Source: Procambarus clarkii (taxonomy: Eukaryota; Arthropoda; Malacostraca; Decapoda; Cambaridae). From it: a DNA stretch of 64,000 bases. Numbering within the stretch: position 1 is the stretch's first letter; every line of letters starts with the position of its first letter. The notes below the pieces were generated by a model. That model saw only the letters and a list, made by a program, of their open reading frames with translations, had not been told where the DNA came from and searched no databases. A program made the position numbers and the translations under genes. The DNA lies in NCBI RefSeq assembly GCF_040958095.1, contig NC_091219.1, positions 30,391,252 to 30,455,251 on the forward strand. Direction: 5' to 3'. Below, in pieces: positions 12,834-25,500 of this stretch.

Positions 12834-14276
12834 ATCCACTTCACCTGATCTTTCAGGCATCCCTGTGTACAGGAATCGTAGCAGACGGGTGGAAACAGGC
12901 TAACATAGTTCCAATCTACAAAAGTGGCAGCAGGGAAGACCCCCTCAATTATAGACCTGTATCATTGACAAGTGTAATAGTGAAAGTATTGGAAAAACTA
13001 ATCAAAACTAAATGGGTAGAACACCTAGAGAGAAATGATATAATATCAGACAGACAGTATGGTTTTCGATCTGGAAGATCCTGTGTATCGAATTTACTAA
13101 GTTTCTATGATCGAGCCACAGAGATATTACAGGAAAGAGATGGTTGGGTTGACTGCATCTATCTGGACCTAAAAAAGGCTTTCGACAGAGTTCCACATAA
13201 GAGGTTGTTCTGGAAACTGGAAAATATTGGAGGGGTGACAGGTAAGCTTCTATCATGGATGAAAAATTTTCTGACTGATAGAAAAATGAGGGCAGTAATC
13301 AGAGGCAATGTATCAGAATGGAGAAATGTCACAAGTGGAGTACCACAGGGTTCAGTTCTTGCACCAGTGATGTTTATTGTGTACATAAATGATCTACCAG
13401 TTGGTATACAGAATTATATGAACATGTTTGCTGATGATGCTAAGATAATAGGAAGGATAAGAAATTTAGATGACTGTCATGCCCTTCAAGAAGACCTGGA
13501 CAAAATAAGTATATGGAGCACCACTTGGCAAATGGAATTTAATGTTAATAAATGTCATGTTATGGAATGTGGAATAGGAGAACATAGACCCCACACAACC
13601 TATATATTATGTGAGAAATCTTTAAAGAATTCTGATAAAGAAAGAGATCTAGGAGTGGTTCTAGATAGAAAACTATCACCTGAGGACCACATAAAGAATA
13701 TTGTGCAAGGAGCCTATGCTATGCTTTCTAACTTCAGAATTGCATTTAAATACATGGATGGCGATATACTAAAGAAATTGTTCATGACTTTTGTTAGGCC
13801 AAAGCTAGAATATGCAGCTGTTGTGTAGTGCCCATATCTTAAGAAGCACATCAACAAACTGGAAAAGGTGCAAAGACATGCTACTAAGTGGCTCCCAGAA
13901 CTGAAGGGCAAGAGCTACGAGGAGAGGTTAGAAGCATTAAATATGCCAAAACTAGAAGACAGAAGAAAAAGAGGTGATATGATCACTACATACAAAATAG
14001 TAACAGGAATTGATAAAATCGACAGGGAAGACTTCCTGAGACCTGGAATTTCAAGAACAAGAGGTCATAGATTTAAACTAGCTAAACACAGATGCCGAAG
14101 AAATATAAGAAAATTCACCTTCGCAAATAGAGTGGTAGACGGTTGGAACAAGTTAAGTGAGAAGGTGGTGGAGGCTAAGACCGTCAGTAGTTTCAAAGCG
14201 TTATATGACAAAGAGTGCTGGGAAGACGGGACACCACGAGCGTAGCTCTCATCCTGTAACTACACTTAGGTAATTA
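12834..14276 (+). mobile_element. LINE-A copy inserted in the DIRS-1 recombinase gene
   Basis: 5'-truncated copy that begins in codons for LHLIFQASLC. The frame is open to 13828, where TGG of the AAVVWCPYL motif has become TAG, and then resumes to the stop at 14245. The RT core with FADDAK is intact. One 14-bp tail unit ends it. Both flanks are minus-strand DIRS recombinase sequence. Confidence 0.9.
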
Positions 14277-17129
14277 CATGATGCACCCCTCTGCCTGACC
14301 AACCAAGCATCAATGACCCAAGGACTCTTCTGAAAAGCAGCCATCTCGTTCTTTGCCAGAAAAGAAGGAAAAAGGATGCAATTGAACAAACAGATCACCA
14401 GGACCGAAAGCGCAGAAACCCCTGTGCTGGAGGAGAGCATGAAGTTCACCGACCCAACCCCCAGAGGCTAATACCAGCAGAAACAAATCCTTGGAAAAAA
14501 ATCTTGAACCAAAGGGATCACCACAAACCGAGAAGAGGAAAGATTGGAGACCATTCTATCCAAGGACCAGGATGGACCAGGATGGCTCAGGTGACGCATG
14601 AGCAGGCCAGAGGTGAAACAAAGCATGCGAAAGCTTATGGAATGGGGCAGAAGTGGCATCCACCCCGAACGCAAGCTGGAGCGGCTCCGCCAGCACCACA
14701 GGATACGAGGCGTCAGTATTTGGCATCAAATAACTGTCCTGTAAAAGCCAAGACAGCAAAGGCAAGACAACCCGATAAGAAATAGAAGACAATCTATGGA
14801 GAGAGAGAAAATGGCAGAAAGAACGCCATTTCGTACTGTCAGGAAATTCCTCTCAGGAGAGAGGAAATTTCATACTGTTGCCAAGACAAAGCTTGAAGGT
14901 AGGACACTATCAACGAAGCCACCTGATCACCATACAAATAGGGATAAACCAGCGTCAAAAAGAACAGATGCGAAGAGCGGAGGAGAAGACCGAACCAGCC
15001 GTGTACTTTACCAGTCTAACCCACTAGAAGAGGCGGAGCCGTGGAAAACGTCCCAGGTTCGCACACCGAGCAAGCAGCGCCTGGAAGCAAGGCTGGGACG
15101 GGCACCAAAGGGACACGAGGACTATTCTTCCATGGTAGGAATCCAACCATGTCAGAACTTGAAAGAACAGCTGCACCGAGAAAAGAGGCACAGATAGCCC
15201 CACCTAGATCAGTCCTGCCGAAAGACGTCCACCCCGTGACAGCCTTGCAGTCGGGGAAGGGCGCCACATAGATCGGGAGATGCCGAGACCACGCTGACAT
15301 GAAGAGGTCCACATCCGTGAGTCCGTACGTCTAGGCAGAGCAAACAGGAGTCGACATCTACCGTTCATTCCGTGGACAGGGGAATGAACATGGACAGGTC
15401 GTCCTCCAGGACTTTGGACACTCCACGGATATCGCACGGAGAGCCAAACTCCGAGAAGCCAACAGACGAGCCACTTGAAGCGACCATCCCCAAGTGCCAA
15501 GGATTAAAGAGAACCCCCTCGGTTCAGGCAATGAACCACCGGAGAACAGTCTGAATGGAGTCGGATGGTCGAACCTGGTGCGATCCAAAGTGAGTAAAAC
15601 CTCTGCAAACTCCCGCACCGTGCTGTGAGCCCATCAGAAGGAAGGAACCCATCGGCCCAGGCTGGCCTGGTGAGCACTTGTCACAAAGCCCCAGCCGAGA
15701 GAAGACACACCTGTAAACACATCAAGCGAGGGGTACGGGAAGACGCTAAGGCACTGAACCCTGAACAGGAAGCTGGCAGCACAGCAACCGATACAAGGCT
15801 CCCAGAGTACAAACCCAGCAATCGTGAGACAAACAGAAGGGGCATCCCCGAAGGAACGAAGCAAAGCCAAAATACAACCTAGCGGGTAGACCAGCACAGC
15901 AAAGTTCAAACTCCTGCACAACTGTGCGAGCAACTGCCGGGTGACTCTGGGACCCCAAAAAAACTGTCATAGGCAAGACCGCAGCCTCGGCAACGCCTGA
16001 GCCTGGAAACCGCCATATCCAGAGGAAGAGACAAGGAAGCTTTCCGAGAGTCCCGAACAAGACCCAGCCAGGTCTGAACCTGGGATGAAACCAGATGGGA
16101 CTTACTCCAATTAACCAGGAACCTGAACCCGGAGAGCTGGGAAAGAACCATACCCCTGGCGAGCAGACAAGCGGACTGACTAGGAGCCCACAAAAGCCAG
16201 TCGTCGAGGTACGTCCTGATGATGCAGATAAGAAGCGTGAATACCCAAGGTGCCAGACTCAGGGTCAAAAGTGTCATTGACCCAACAGACATCATGACTG
16301 AGGCTAAAGAGGTGACTGTCATCCTGAGACAAGGGCACACAGTACCCTTCGAACCCCACATGAATCGGGCTGGAACCCTGAAGACGCATCTATAGGTCCA
16401 CCGAACCCCGACAGTATTTTCCTAGGCCCGTAGGCTGACTGCTATGGGAAGCCCGGGCATGGTGGTGTTAACCGGTTAAGACTAGCTAACAAAGGGGAGA
16501 GCAAAATACAAACCCCTGCGACGTTTACAATCACAGGTGTCCAACAGAGGGCCACCAAAATAACTGAGTGGAACTATAGCCACACCACACAAACCCCCAC
16601 CAGGAAAGAAAACAAAAAACAAATGAAAAACCCTGCAAAAGTACGTTTCCAGAGGAAACAGGAACTGGCCGCCACATAGGTACGTAAGCTGCACAACACC
16701 TTGACGCCCCAACCAGCACGATACCACTCCCTACTCAAGGCCAAACAGGGGCTATGAAACCTCAGCTGGCCCTTGGGGCCAGCTGGGGGTAAATCCCGAG
16801 CAGCAAAAACCCTTATGGAAAAGGTTTTCCAAACGCACCAGGGAAGGGAACCCTAACACGCAAGGGCAGTACTCACAAGGCACCTAGAGAAGGATGCCCC
16901 TAAGCGCATGCAGCCCCGGCACTGATGAGAAACACCTGTCCACCACGCACACACTAACACTGCAGAGGTCGCCACAGAGGCAAAACACCGCCTATGGAAA
17001 TCAAGGTCAGAAGATGTCCACCCCAGACCACATTAGCTAACGAACTAGAGTGCTGGGTAGCAGACGCGGGGAGGTCCCGGGCTCCCCCTCTCAGGGAGGG
17101 GGAGGACTGCGCAGACGAAGCGGCGCAGC

Positions 17130-17460
17130 AGTGGCGTGTGACGTTTACTTGCTTCCGTGAGATTGGAGGAAGTTCTACCTCTTTTCGGTTTTTGTTGTAC
17201 TTTTCTTAACATGTGGGATTAGTTTTGTTATGCCTACCTTTCTGGGTGCCTAACCCCGGTCGATAGCTGCTAAGGAAAATCCCCAACCACAGTGAGGGGA
17301 TTTCCAGGGCCATTGCTCCCTCCAACCTCTCTGAGGGGGGCCAGGTTCTGGCTCATGGTCCCCAGTAGGTCGAACTTCACAGACTAATGCTCCAGTCTAA
17401 TATCACACATTACCCCAATAACTCCGGGGAGCCGAAGGGGCTCCCCACAGATTACATTAC
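17130..17460 (+). repeat. DIRS terminal repeat, inverted relative to DIRS-1 coding strand
   Basis: Contains GGAAGTTCTACCTC, GCCTACCTTTCTGGGTGC, CTAACCCCGGTCGATAG, GGGCCATTGCTCCCTCC and CTCTGAGGGGGGCCAGGTTC in order. The same blocks lie at the 3' end of DIRS-2 in the coding orientation, so the repeat is inverted at the two ends, as in classical DIRS elements. Confidence 0.7.
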
Positions 17461-17639
17461 GATGATCCAGTGGGAAAAGTTTGAGCATTTACCATGTAGA
17501 TTATGCATAAAAAAATTGTGTGAGGAAGGTTGAGAAACCAAGATCCAATCCAGTCACCTGAGGTAACTAAGTGTTACCTTAGGTGACATATAGGTGTTAC
17601 ATAGGTGTATAGATGTGTATATATAACACCTTAGGTGTT

Positions 17640-19027
17640 ACATATATTTACTATAATAAAAGTGGTGAATAATTGCTATACTCAAAAGTATGGTGTGTAT
17701 ATTAGTGATTCAATTATTATGTTCATAAAACAATAAGCAAATAGTTTTGCTGCTATTACACTCTATACACACGTTATATATAAGTATCTGCATGTTTTGT
17801 TCACTATAACGAACCACTTAGTTGGTATTGAGAGTTGAAAAGCAACAAGGAGTGACCGCCACACACCAGCCAGTCACTCGTTGCCACTCCCTCAACAACG
17901 CCTCACTCACCCACTTTTTCCTCCCACCATCCTGTTTTATATTTTATTCACAATATACAGATGTTATACATAAGAATCTGCATGTTTTGTTCACCACAAC
18001 TGTACAACTGAGCTGATAAAGTTAATTCAGGCAATAAGAGTCGTCGCTACACATAGAGTCAGCTGGCGGCTCCCTCACTCATTCAAGGTCACACGTACTA
18101 AACTTTCTCCTCAACAATACCGTTTGTGGTATTATTACACTATATACAGACATTATATATATGTATGTATATGTTTTGTTCACCACAACTGTACAATTAA
18201 GCTAATATAGTTAGTTCAGGCACCAAGAGTCGTCGCTATACACACAGTCAGCTGGCGGCTTCCTCACTCATTCAAGGTCACACGAACTAAACTTTTTCCC
18301 CCAACAATACTGTATGCAGTGTTATTACACTATATACACATATTATATATAAGTATCTACATGTTGTATGCACCGTAACTGTACACCTAAGCTTGTAGTG
18401 CGCCCAAAGAGCATAGTGGCCACCCTCTACACATCCTGATAAATCATGCATACGACGTCACCTCCGTCACCCAAATTGCTCCTCCCAGCATAATCCTTTT
18501 GCTGTTATTACACTAATACACACATTATATGTAAGTATCTACATTTGTGTTCACCATAGAGAACCACTAAGCTGGTATGGTGAATACAAACAACAGGTGG
18601 CCACACAGTCAGTAAATGATGCAATCTCCCTCCGTTCCTCAGCATCACTCCTCCCACAGCACTAATTATTACAACAATCCTGCTATTATCACAATCCTGG
18701 TTATTTTTATCACAGTCAAGGGTCATCTGTAATATTGTCATCGCTAAATAATAGCAATTATATATTCATTTTGACATTTTTCAGCGATGCTGTGGTAACA
18801 AAGCTGAACAGCAATGCTGTTCGCTCATGCTGCATGCGCCAGCCTTGGTTGCTTGCTCCAACAGTACTGTGGCTCTCACACCTAAGAATATTGCACACGA
18901 TTTTTTTTTTAAATGCCGTGGCTATTTGAATCGTGACTGGCACCGTATGGCGCATATATACGCCATGCGCACCGTGGGACATGTTACTCATGGCGTATAT
19001 ATACACCATGCACAGTTTAAGGGTTAA
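17640..19027 (+). mobile_element. TTAA element, right end and tandem interior
   Basis: The right end is GCACAGTTTAAGGG/TTAA at 19027. The interior shares CACTAAGCTGGTATGGTGA and GCGCCAGCCTTGGTTGCTTG with the element at 10.2-11.8 kb, so they are one family. About five tandem units of 190-200 bp lie at 17740-18700, each with CACTATATACACA, TTATATATAAGTATCT, ACATGTTTTGTTCACC and a CCTCACTCATTCAAGG-like block. No left end was found; it may have been lost beside DIRS-1. Confidence 0.65.
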
Positions 19028-19029
19028 CA

Positions 19030-19110
19030 GTGGTATGTTTAACAACATCAAGAGGAGTCTCACCACAGCTGGATGCGCAGCCGAGAGAGAGCCCCTGATA
19101 ACTAATGCCC
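19030..19110 (+). pseudogene. Short relic of the same unidentified mobile protein
   Basis: [20 protein letters not shown] matches [15 protein letters not shown] at 38820. It lies directly right of a TTAA element end. Nothing else of the protein follows. Confidence 0.5.
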
Positions 19111-19169
19111 TAATGAAGAATTTAAATGAAATACAGGGTACAAGACAAATAAATCTGCCAAATAGATGA

Positions 19170-20938
19170 ATGACAACATGTAAAGGTTTGGGAATTTATG
19201 ATATCTGATGACCTGCCATTTAGTTAACAGAGCCAAGCATATAACACCAGCCAGGACAATGGTAGGATGAATTGAGAACATTCAAATCCAGGGATTCTGC
19301 CACAATGCTCTCACTATTTAAATCACTATTGTTGTCCTGCCTTGAGTGCTATTCGGTACTTATTTCCAAAGCAGAAGAGATTTCTGAAATAGATGGCATA
19401 CATAAAGGATAAAATATAAGCCACTATAAGGTGCTCTTACCAGAAATACATAATTTTACATTAAATGTATACAATTGATAATAGTTTTGCACCAAAATAT
19501 TCCATATTGAATAAGTAAATATATATTGAGGCTAACAATGGAAGTGACTCCACACCACTGATCACGTCAGGTACACGTACTACAGTGTTGCAAGTGCCCA
19601 ATACCATCAGGGGTGTTGGTTCAATTCAGTCATACAACCTCAATTTTTTTTTCAGTCTTTACCAGATTACCAAGTTTCATTTTGCACTGACACGAGCAGA
19701 GGATGAGAGAACATCACTATCGACACTTTAATTAATGTGGACGAGCACCTCTGAAAAGCTTGGAATTCAATCTCATAAAAGATTGGACTGTTCCTTCTAA
19801 AATCTTTTTCAAGTAAAGTAGTACTTCTAGTCGAGATACTTTTAACCCATAATGGTCCAGTTGATAGTGTGTACAACTGACGTGATTAGGGAATGGGTTT
19901 GATTCAGTCTTAATATTTATTCATTGTTTTACTATAATTGGTATTTTTCACCATCTATTCAATATTAGTTTACCAAAATCAGGTAGGAAAAAAGCAATTA
20001 CATCATACTTTTCCTTGTTAAATATAATTAGCAGTAAGGATGTTACTATTGGTACAGTTCCACCAATCCTATGAATTCGGCAATGATTACCGATAGATCT
20101 CGTCCTTTAATGTGGTAAAAAAATTCAAAAAAATATTTGTATACATTTTTATATTTCAAACCATGTGTTTTATGATAAAAAAAATATTTTTATTCAGGGT
20201 TATCTAGACTACCTTATCATGAAAGCCTTGGGTATTAACTCTGCAAGTTGAACACTTGTAGGTGTCTAGCCAAATCTCTTCAAAGTTTCATGCCCAATTA
20301 GATGAGGCTGTCGTCGTTACCCTAATATTTTCATTTAATTTTTATGAATCTGTTTTTATCAATCAATCTTATGAATGTACTATATCTATTTGGCAATGAT
20401 ATAAATGTGATCTGGGTAAAGTACATGAAAAGAAGCACTTAAATTATACAAGTATATATTAAATATCAAGTAATGAAACCACATTTTGACAATGAAAGCT
20501 TCATCTGATTGTGCGGAACCCAGCTTGTGCGCTACCTGCTGGGGTAAACTTATAGAAATTTAACCTACCTTCATGAAGGATTTTTCTATTAGGAACTTAC
20601 AACATTTATATACAGTTATATTAAAAATAATAAAATTGAAAACCGAACTATCTGAACAAAATTACAAAATATTTAGTACACAACATTTTAATAATTAATG
20701 AACTAGCCTAACCCCATGTTAAAATCCTGTTTAGAATCATTGTTTAAAAAAAAAAGTGTTATAATTAGAAAATCTTTCCTGCAACAACTTGTGAACTTTA
20801 TTTTGCAGTAATGTAGAGTAAACATTATGTGGTAAGCCATTATCTATGGTGTCTAAAGAAATCCTTGCCAAACAAGTCTAACTGATTTCATAAACAGTGG
20901 CAAAAATAGAAATGCATTTCAGTACTTGTACAAAACCA
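19170..20938. other. Unassigned AT-rich intergenic stretch
   Basis: Nothing recognised: no open frame above about 70 codons, no inverted ends and no match to other repeats in the window. Confidence 0.4.
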
Positions 20939-21200
20939 GGGGCCAGATTCACGAAAGTACTTACGCAAGCACTTACGAACCTGTACATCTTTTCTCAATC
21001 TTTGGCGGCTTTGTTTACAATTATTAAACAGTTAACGAGCTCCGAAGCACCAGGAGGCTGTTTATAACAATAACAACAGTTAATTGGCAAGTTTTCATGC
21101 TTGTAAACTGTTTAATAAATGTAACCAAAGCCGTCAAAGATTGAGGAAAGATGTACACGTTTGTAAGTATTTGCGTAAGTGCTTTCGTGAATCTGGCCCC
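20939..21200. mobile_element. Palindromic MITE, 262 bp
   Basis: Starts GGGGCCAGATTCACGAAAG and ends CTTTCGTGAATCTGGCCCC. The two halves are reverse complements over about 110 bases each, including ACTTACGCAAGCACTTACGA and its mirror. A target duplication could not be settled. No coding sequence. Confidence 0.85.
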
Positions 21201-21739
21201 AGGCATCCCTGGACTCAGCCTAACAAAGGGTAATGAATTACTATGACATTAATGCATGATCAGTCAAGTAGGATTTTTTATATGCATGATTCTACACTGT
21301 CTCAGAGGAGCAGTGTTAGACACCCTGATTGACTTGCTTGATCATGCAGAAAAAATTTCCTGGAGAAACAAGCACTTGTAAATTCACAACAGGAACTGTA
21401 TTGTTCTGTGGAATATTACACATAATTAAAGATAATATGCTGTTCCTCGAGGGGACTTAGCCCTGATACACAAGGCTTGAAAAAGCTGCCACGCTATCAG
21501 TTTTTAACAAGAGTAAATTCCATTGATATCCATACTACAGGAATTCAAGGAGCCAAGACAACATCAGAGAGGTGAAGTAATCTTCAAAAAATAGGCAAGT
21601 ATTATATTAGCTTTATTATAAAGAAATGTACTTTAATAAATGACAATGAATTAATCTAAAAGTGTGAATTTGTATGAAAAATTAAAGGCAAATATACTGT
21701 ATTAAGTTTAAAAAATATTCCACTAAGTATTTCATCTCT

Positions 21740-21850
21740 AATATTTATATACATATACATACAGTATATATTAATATACACATATATACATACACATGTA
21801 TGTGTATATATATACACATACACACATATATACATATATATACAGTTTAA
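21740..21850 (+). repeat. TA/CA-rich microsatellite
   Basis: Irregular TATATACA and ACATATACAT units. It lies beyond the proposed SNRNP27 poly(A) site. Confidence 0.8.
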
Positions 21851-21934
21851 TATAAATAAAATGTGTGATTTAAACAAAATTGAAATACAGGATTAAATGT
21901 CACTTTTGTAGTTACCTTTCTCACAAAATACATT

Positions 21935-22384
21935 CACAAGCATCCTTACACTTTTATTCAACAACAATACAAAATATTGCATATGACAAAAAACATTAAT
22001 TAAACAAATTGCATAAGAAAACAGTTCACCAATCCCCAAATAAAATACAAATTACAATTCTTGCAGTTATTATTATTACAAAAACATATCTGTATAATAA
22101 TCATATAATGACTAATGCCGAGTCAGCACTATTCCATGTAAAAAATATGTTAATGTTTACCAAATTTAAATATAATAGGATAAAAAGTAAAATTACAAAA
22201 ATGCAAACCTTATAATGCTTCTTTTAATTAGTCCTATCTGTTAGGACAAAGTAAAAGCTTGCAATTATATTTTAATAATTTCACTAATATCCAGTATTAT
22301 ATATAGAATCTTCTTCCTTTAACAAAGAAAAAAATCTTCCTCTTCTCAACTAAATATCCTATCGTAATCCCAGGAGTAGAAGAA
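21935..22384 (-). terminator. SNRNP27: SNRNP27 3' UTR with candidate poly(A) signal
   Basis: Downstream of the stop codon the minus strand is AT-rich and noncoding. The first AATAAA on that strand is at 21958-21953, about 430 bases after the stop, so cleavage would fall near 21935. Inference from the hexamer only; further AATAAA-like hexamers lie downstream, near 21612. Confidence 0.4.
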
Positions 22385-22500
22385 TTAAGCCACAAAGTCG
22401 AGAGGTCGATTAAAGCCACCCTTTCGGTTCATGTACTGGCGATATTTGCGTTTCATAATCACGTGAACAGCACCTACGTTGTTTCCCTCCACTTTTTTCC
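22385..22500 (-). CDS. SNRNP27: SNRNP27 coding exon 4 (terminal)
   Basis: 116 bases coding for [16 protein letters not shown], then the invariant [20 protein letters not shown] block, VA and a TAA stop at 22387-22385. The acceptor is TGGTTTTTAG at 22501-22510. This block is the strongest evidence for the identity of the gene. Confidence 0.96.
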
Positions 22501-25500
22501 CTAAAAACCAAAAAGATCAAATTACTCTGATGGCTGTTCCAGTATTACATTATAAAAAGTGTATGTGGTTAATTAACATCTAGAAATTTAATGAGGGGGG
22601 GGGGCTACATGTGAATTATATGGCAGATTTTTCTGTAGCATGAAAATACAGCAAAGCAATATACTGTACTGTTGAGGACTGAAAACCTATAAAATTATAA
22701 GTCATACTGTGCATTGTAGTCACAAAATGATTAAATGATCCAATTCATATTTAGCTCTAAATAGATGTACTTAATTTGCATATTCAAAAAGCTTTAAATT
22801 TAAAACTACTGTACATGAACTATGCATCTGTATATTTAAGTGTATACCTAAAAAGAAAGATGGGAAAATTACGCCAATCATTGTTGTACACACTGATGTC
22901 CCATTGCTAAGGCTGTCACAGGAATAGACAGCTGTCCATGCAGCACACTCGAACATTGTATCTTATCTTCAGAAATGCTTTCAACCTAGTCAAAAGGGTC
23001 ATGTTTCATGTGGTTCATTGCTGTATTCCTCCCTTTGATCCATTCATAGTACAGTATTCTGTTACAGTAGCAATTCAAAGCTACTAATCAGCACACAAAA
23101 TTAGCATGAAAGTGTCCAGCCGAGTGATCACTTTGCATCCTTATTTTCTTAGTCATTAAAGCAGCGATATGTCCAATAAGTTCAATATCTGGTTCTTAGG
23201 CAACAGTGCCATATCATCATAGCTGGTTCAACAGATTTCTTCTTGAAAGACATCAGGAATATTCAGAAGCAGAGATATCCTAAACCTCATCCTAAATCCC
23301 TCCATTTTCAACTTTACATTATAAATAATGTAAAAGTTGTCTTGCAGCACCCCTCCATGGAGCTCCTCTAGGGATGAATGCTATTGACAAGATCCATGGA
23401 CAAAATACATTTCTGAGGTGATGTTCTGAGGTGACATTCTTCGGATTGTTCGGGGGTTAGTGACATGGATAAATACTGCAGCAATGCACTGAGAAGCTCC
23501 CTCAATGCCTTTAAAATTGGTAAATGATTCTGATGAAAGGAACATTACCCTGATAAAACACTTCAATGAGCCAGTCAGGGACAAACAGCAGAAGTAGTAC
23601 TAGGAATTGCTGCAAATCTAGCACCACCGAAAAGCCATCAACAAACGAACAAAAGCTGGAGATTCATCTTCAAAATTTTTAACTAATGTAGACGTGCATG
23701 TTATTAAGTTCAGTTTCAACTTTTGTTGTAAAGTTTTGTTAGTTGTATTTTAAAATAGATTCACTGGAAATCTCCTTTCCTTAGCCAATATAGTTAATAG
23801 TATAAACTATTACTTTACCTACTTTATATGAACTGGAGTAAAATTTCATGTGTGTGCAGACACTACTACCTCTAAATGCTGCCCGAGCTTCTCACTTAAC
23901 ATGTTCCACCCATCTACCACTCTGCTTGCAAAAAGAGCCCTTCCTTATATTTTTTGGCATCTTTGTTTCCTTAGTTTGAATCCCTGGCTTCGTGCTCTTG
24001 AAGTTGCAGGTTTAAAAAATCCTCCTTATCTATTTTATCAAATCCTGTTACTATTTTGTACATTGTTATCATGCGTAAGTATCCACTACGAAAGTAACAT
24101 TAAAATTCTGAACATTTGTGTTTCAACACATTATCAAGGAATACATGGGTTTGGATTATATACTCCACTACTCCTGAGTAGATAAAAATCTATTGTATAA
24201 ACAAAATATCAATTAATGGCAGTTCCATTAATCGTTATTTTATTTAATGATCTTTATCTACTCAGGTGTAGTGGGGGTATATAACTCCAAACCCATGTCT
24301 TCTCTGTGTGTGTATTCCTTTGTAATGTGTTGAGACAAACACTTGGAATTTTCGTTTCATTTTCCTAGTGGATACTCACTCATAACCAAATCACGTTTTT
24401 TGTGATTATTCTTGCAGTGTGATATCACATTTTTTCCCAACTTCTAGCCGTAGCATCCAGCCTCTCTTCAAAGCTTAAGTACTCACCTTCTGGTGCCATT
24501 TAGTAGCATGTCCTTGCATCCTTTCTAGTTTGCTATGTGCTTCTTGAGATAAGGATAACACTCCTGCTGCATAAAGTATTACAATTTGGTCTCGCATATC
24601 AGTTTCTTTAATATTTTTCCGTCCACATATTTAAAGGCTGTTCTGAAATTTGTTGCATGAGCCCCTCTCGGTGTCCTTTATGTGGTCATCTGGTGACATC
24701 TTACTACCAAGAGCCACTCCTAGATCTCTCCCCTAGTCAAAAGTTTTAGTACCTTTTCATATAATTTGATGATTAAGTATGGCTTTTTTCCCCTATTCTG
24801 CATTCTATTATGTGGCATTTATTTATGCTGAACTACATCTGTCATGTGTGTTTTCACTCATATTTTGTTTAATAATAAGAGCAATTATTATTGCTCTTAT
24901 TATTGTAATTGTGAATTGCAATACTGTCCTCCAAGTCCCTGACTCTCCCAAGAAATTTTTTCATCATCTGCAAAGATATTTATGTAACTGTCTATTCCCT
25001 CTAGTAAATAATTTATATAGATAATGAACCAACCTGTCCTCTTACAAATTACACCTGAATTTGGCTGTTTGCTTGTATGGCCGAAAATGGACGTAATTTG
25101 AAAATGAAAAAAAAATGGGATTGTTTTTTTCCAACGGTAAGTTAAGTGTCCTCTGGTAGGTTAGGAGGGCAGGAAATTCTCCTAAAGGTTCAAAGCGTCA
25201 TGAAAAACATTAATTGAAAGTTTCCTCTCCAAACCTTACCGAGTAAGCCAGAGGATTCAGCAGAAAACAGACAGTACATCACTTTCGTGCGTAGATTTCA
25301 TTTCAAATTACAGTAGTACATCCATTTTTGGCCAAGTGCGTATACCAGCGTAAAGCAACATTTTTAAGAGGACAGGTTGAATGAACAACTCTGTATATTG
25401 TGGGTAATAACTGCTCTCATTTGTCTGCCTTGTTAAGACAATTTTTCATACAGTTCAGTAGTCTGCCTGTCACCCCCTCCAATGAGTCCTAGCTTCCAAT

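Larger units (their letters stand above)
12640..17460 (-). mobile_element. DIRS-1: tyrosine-recombinase retrotransposon, split by a LINE
   Basis: Minus-strand DIRS-type element carrying RT, RNase H and a tyrosine recombinase, in many frames. RT: YLDDWLLWAPS at about 16212 keeps the catalytic YLDD, followed by FLVNWSKSHLVSSQVQTWLGLV. RNase H: VFTGVSSLGWGF near 15720, where the first catalytic D has become G. The post-RNase H VDLFMSAWSRHLP motif is near 15312. Recombinase: FLAKNEMAAFQKSPWVIDAWLVRQ at 14370-14290, continuing after the LINE insertion with NQPAVYPRAHDF at 12705-12650. The 5' end carries an inverted copy of the terminal repeat (17130-17460). Not functional. Confidence 0.85.

Noticed and set aside
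14249..16060. Several 70-130-codon plus-strand frames in the 14-16 kb region
   Set aside because: GC-rich shadows of the minus-strand DIRS element.
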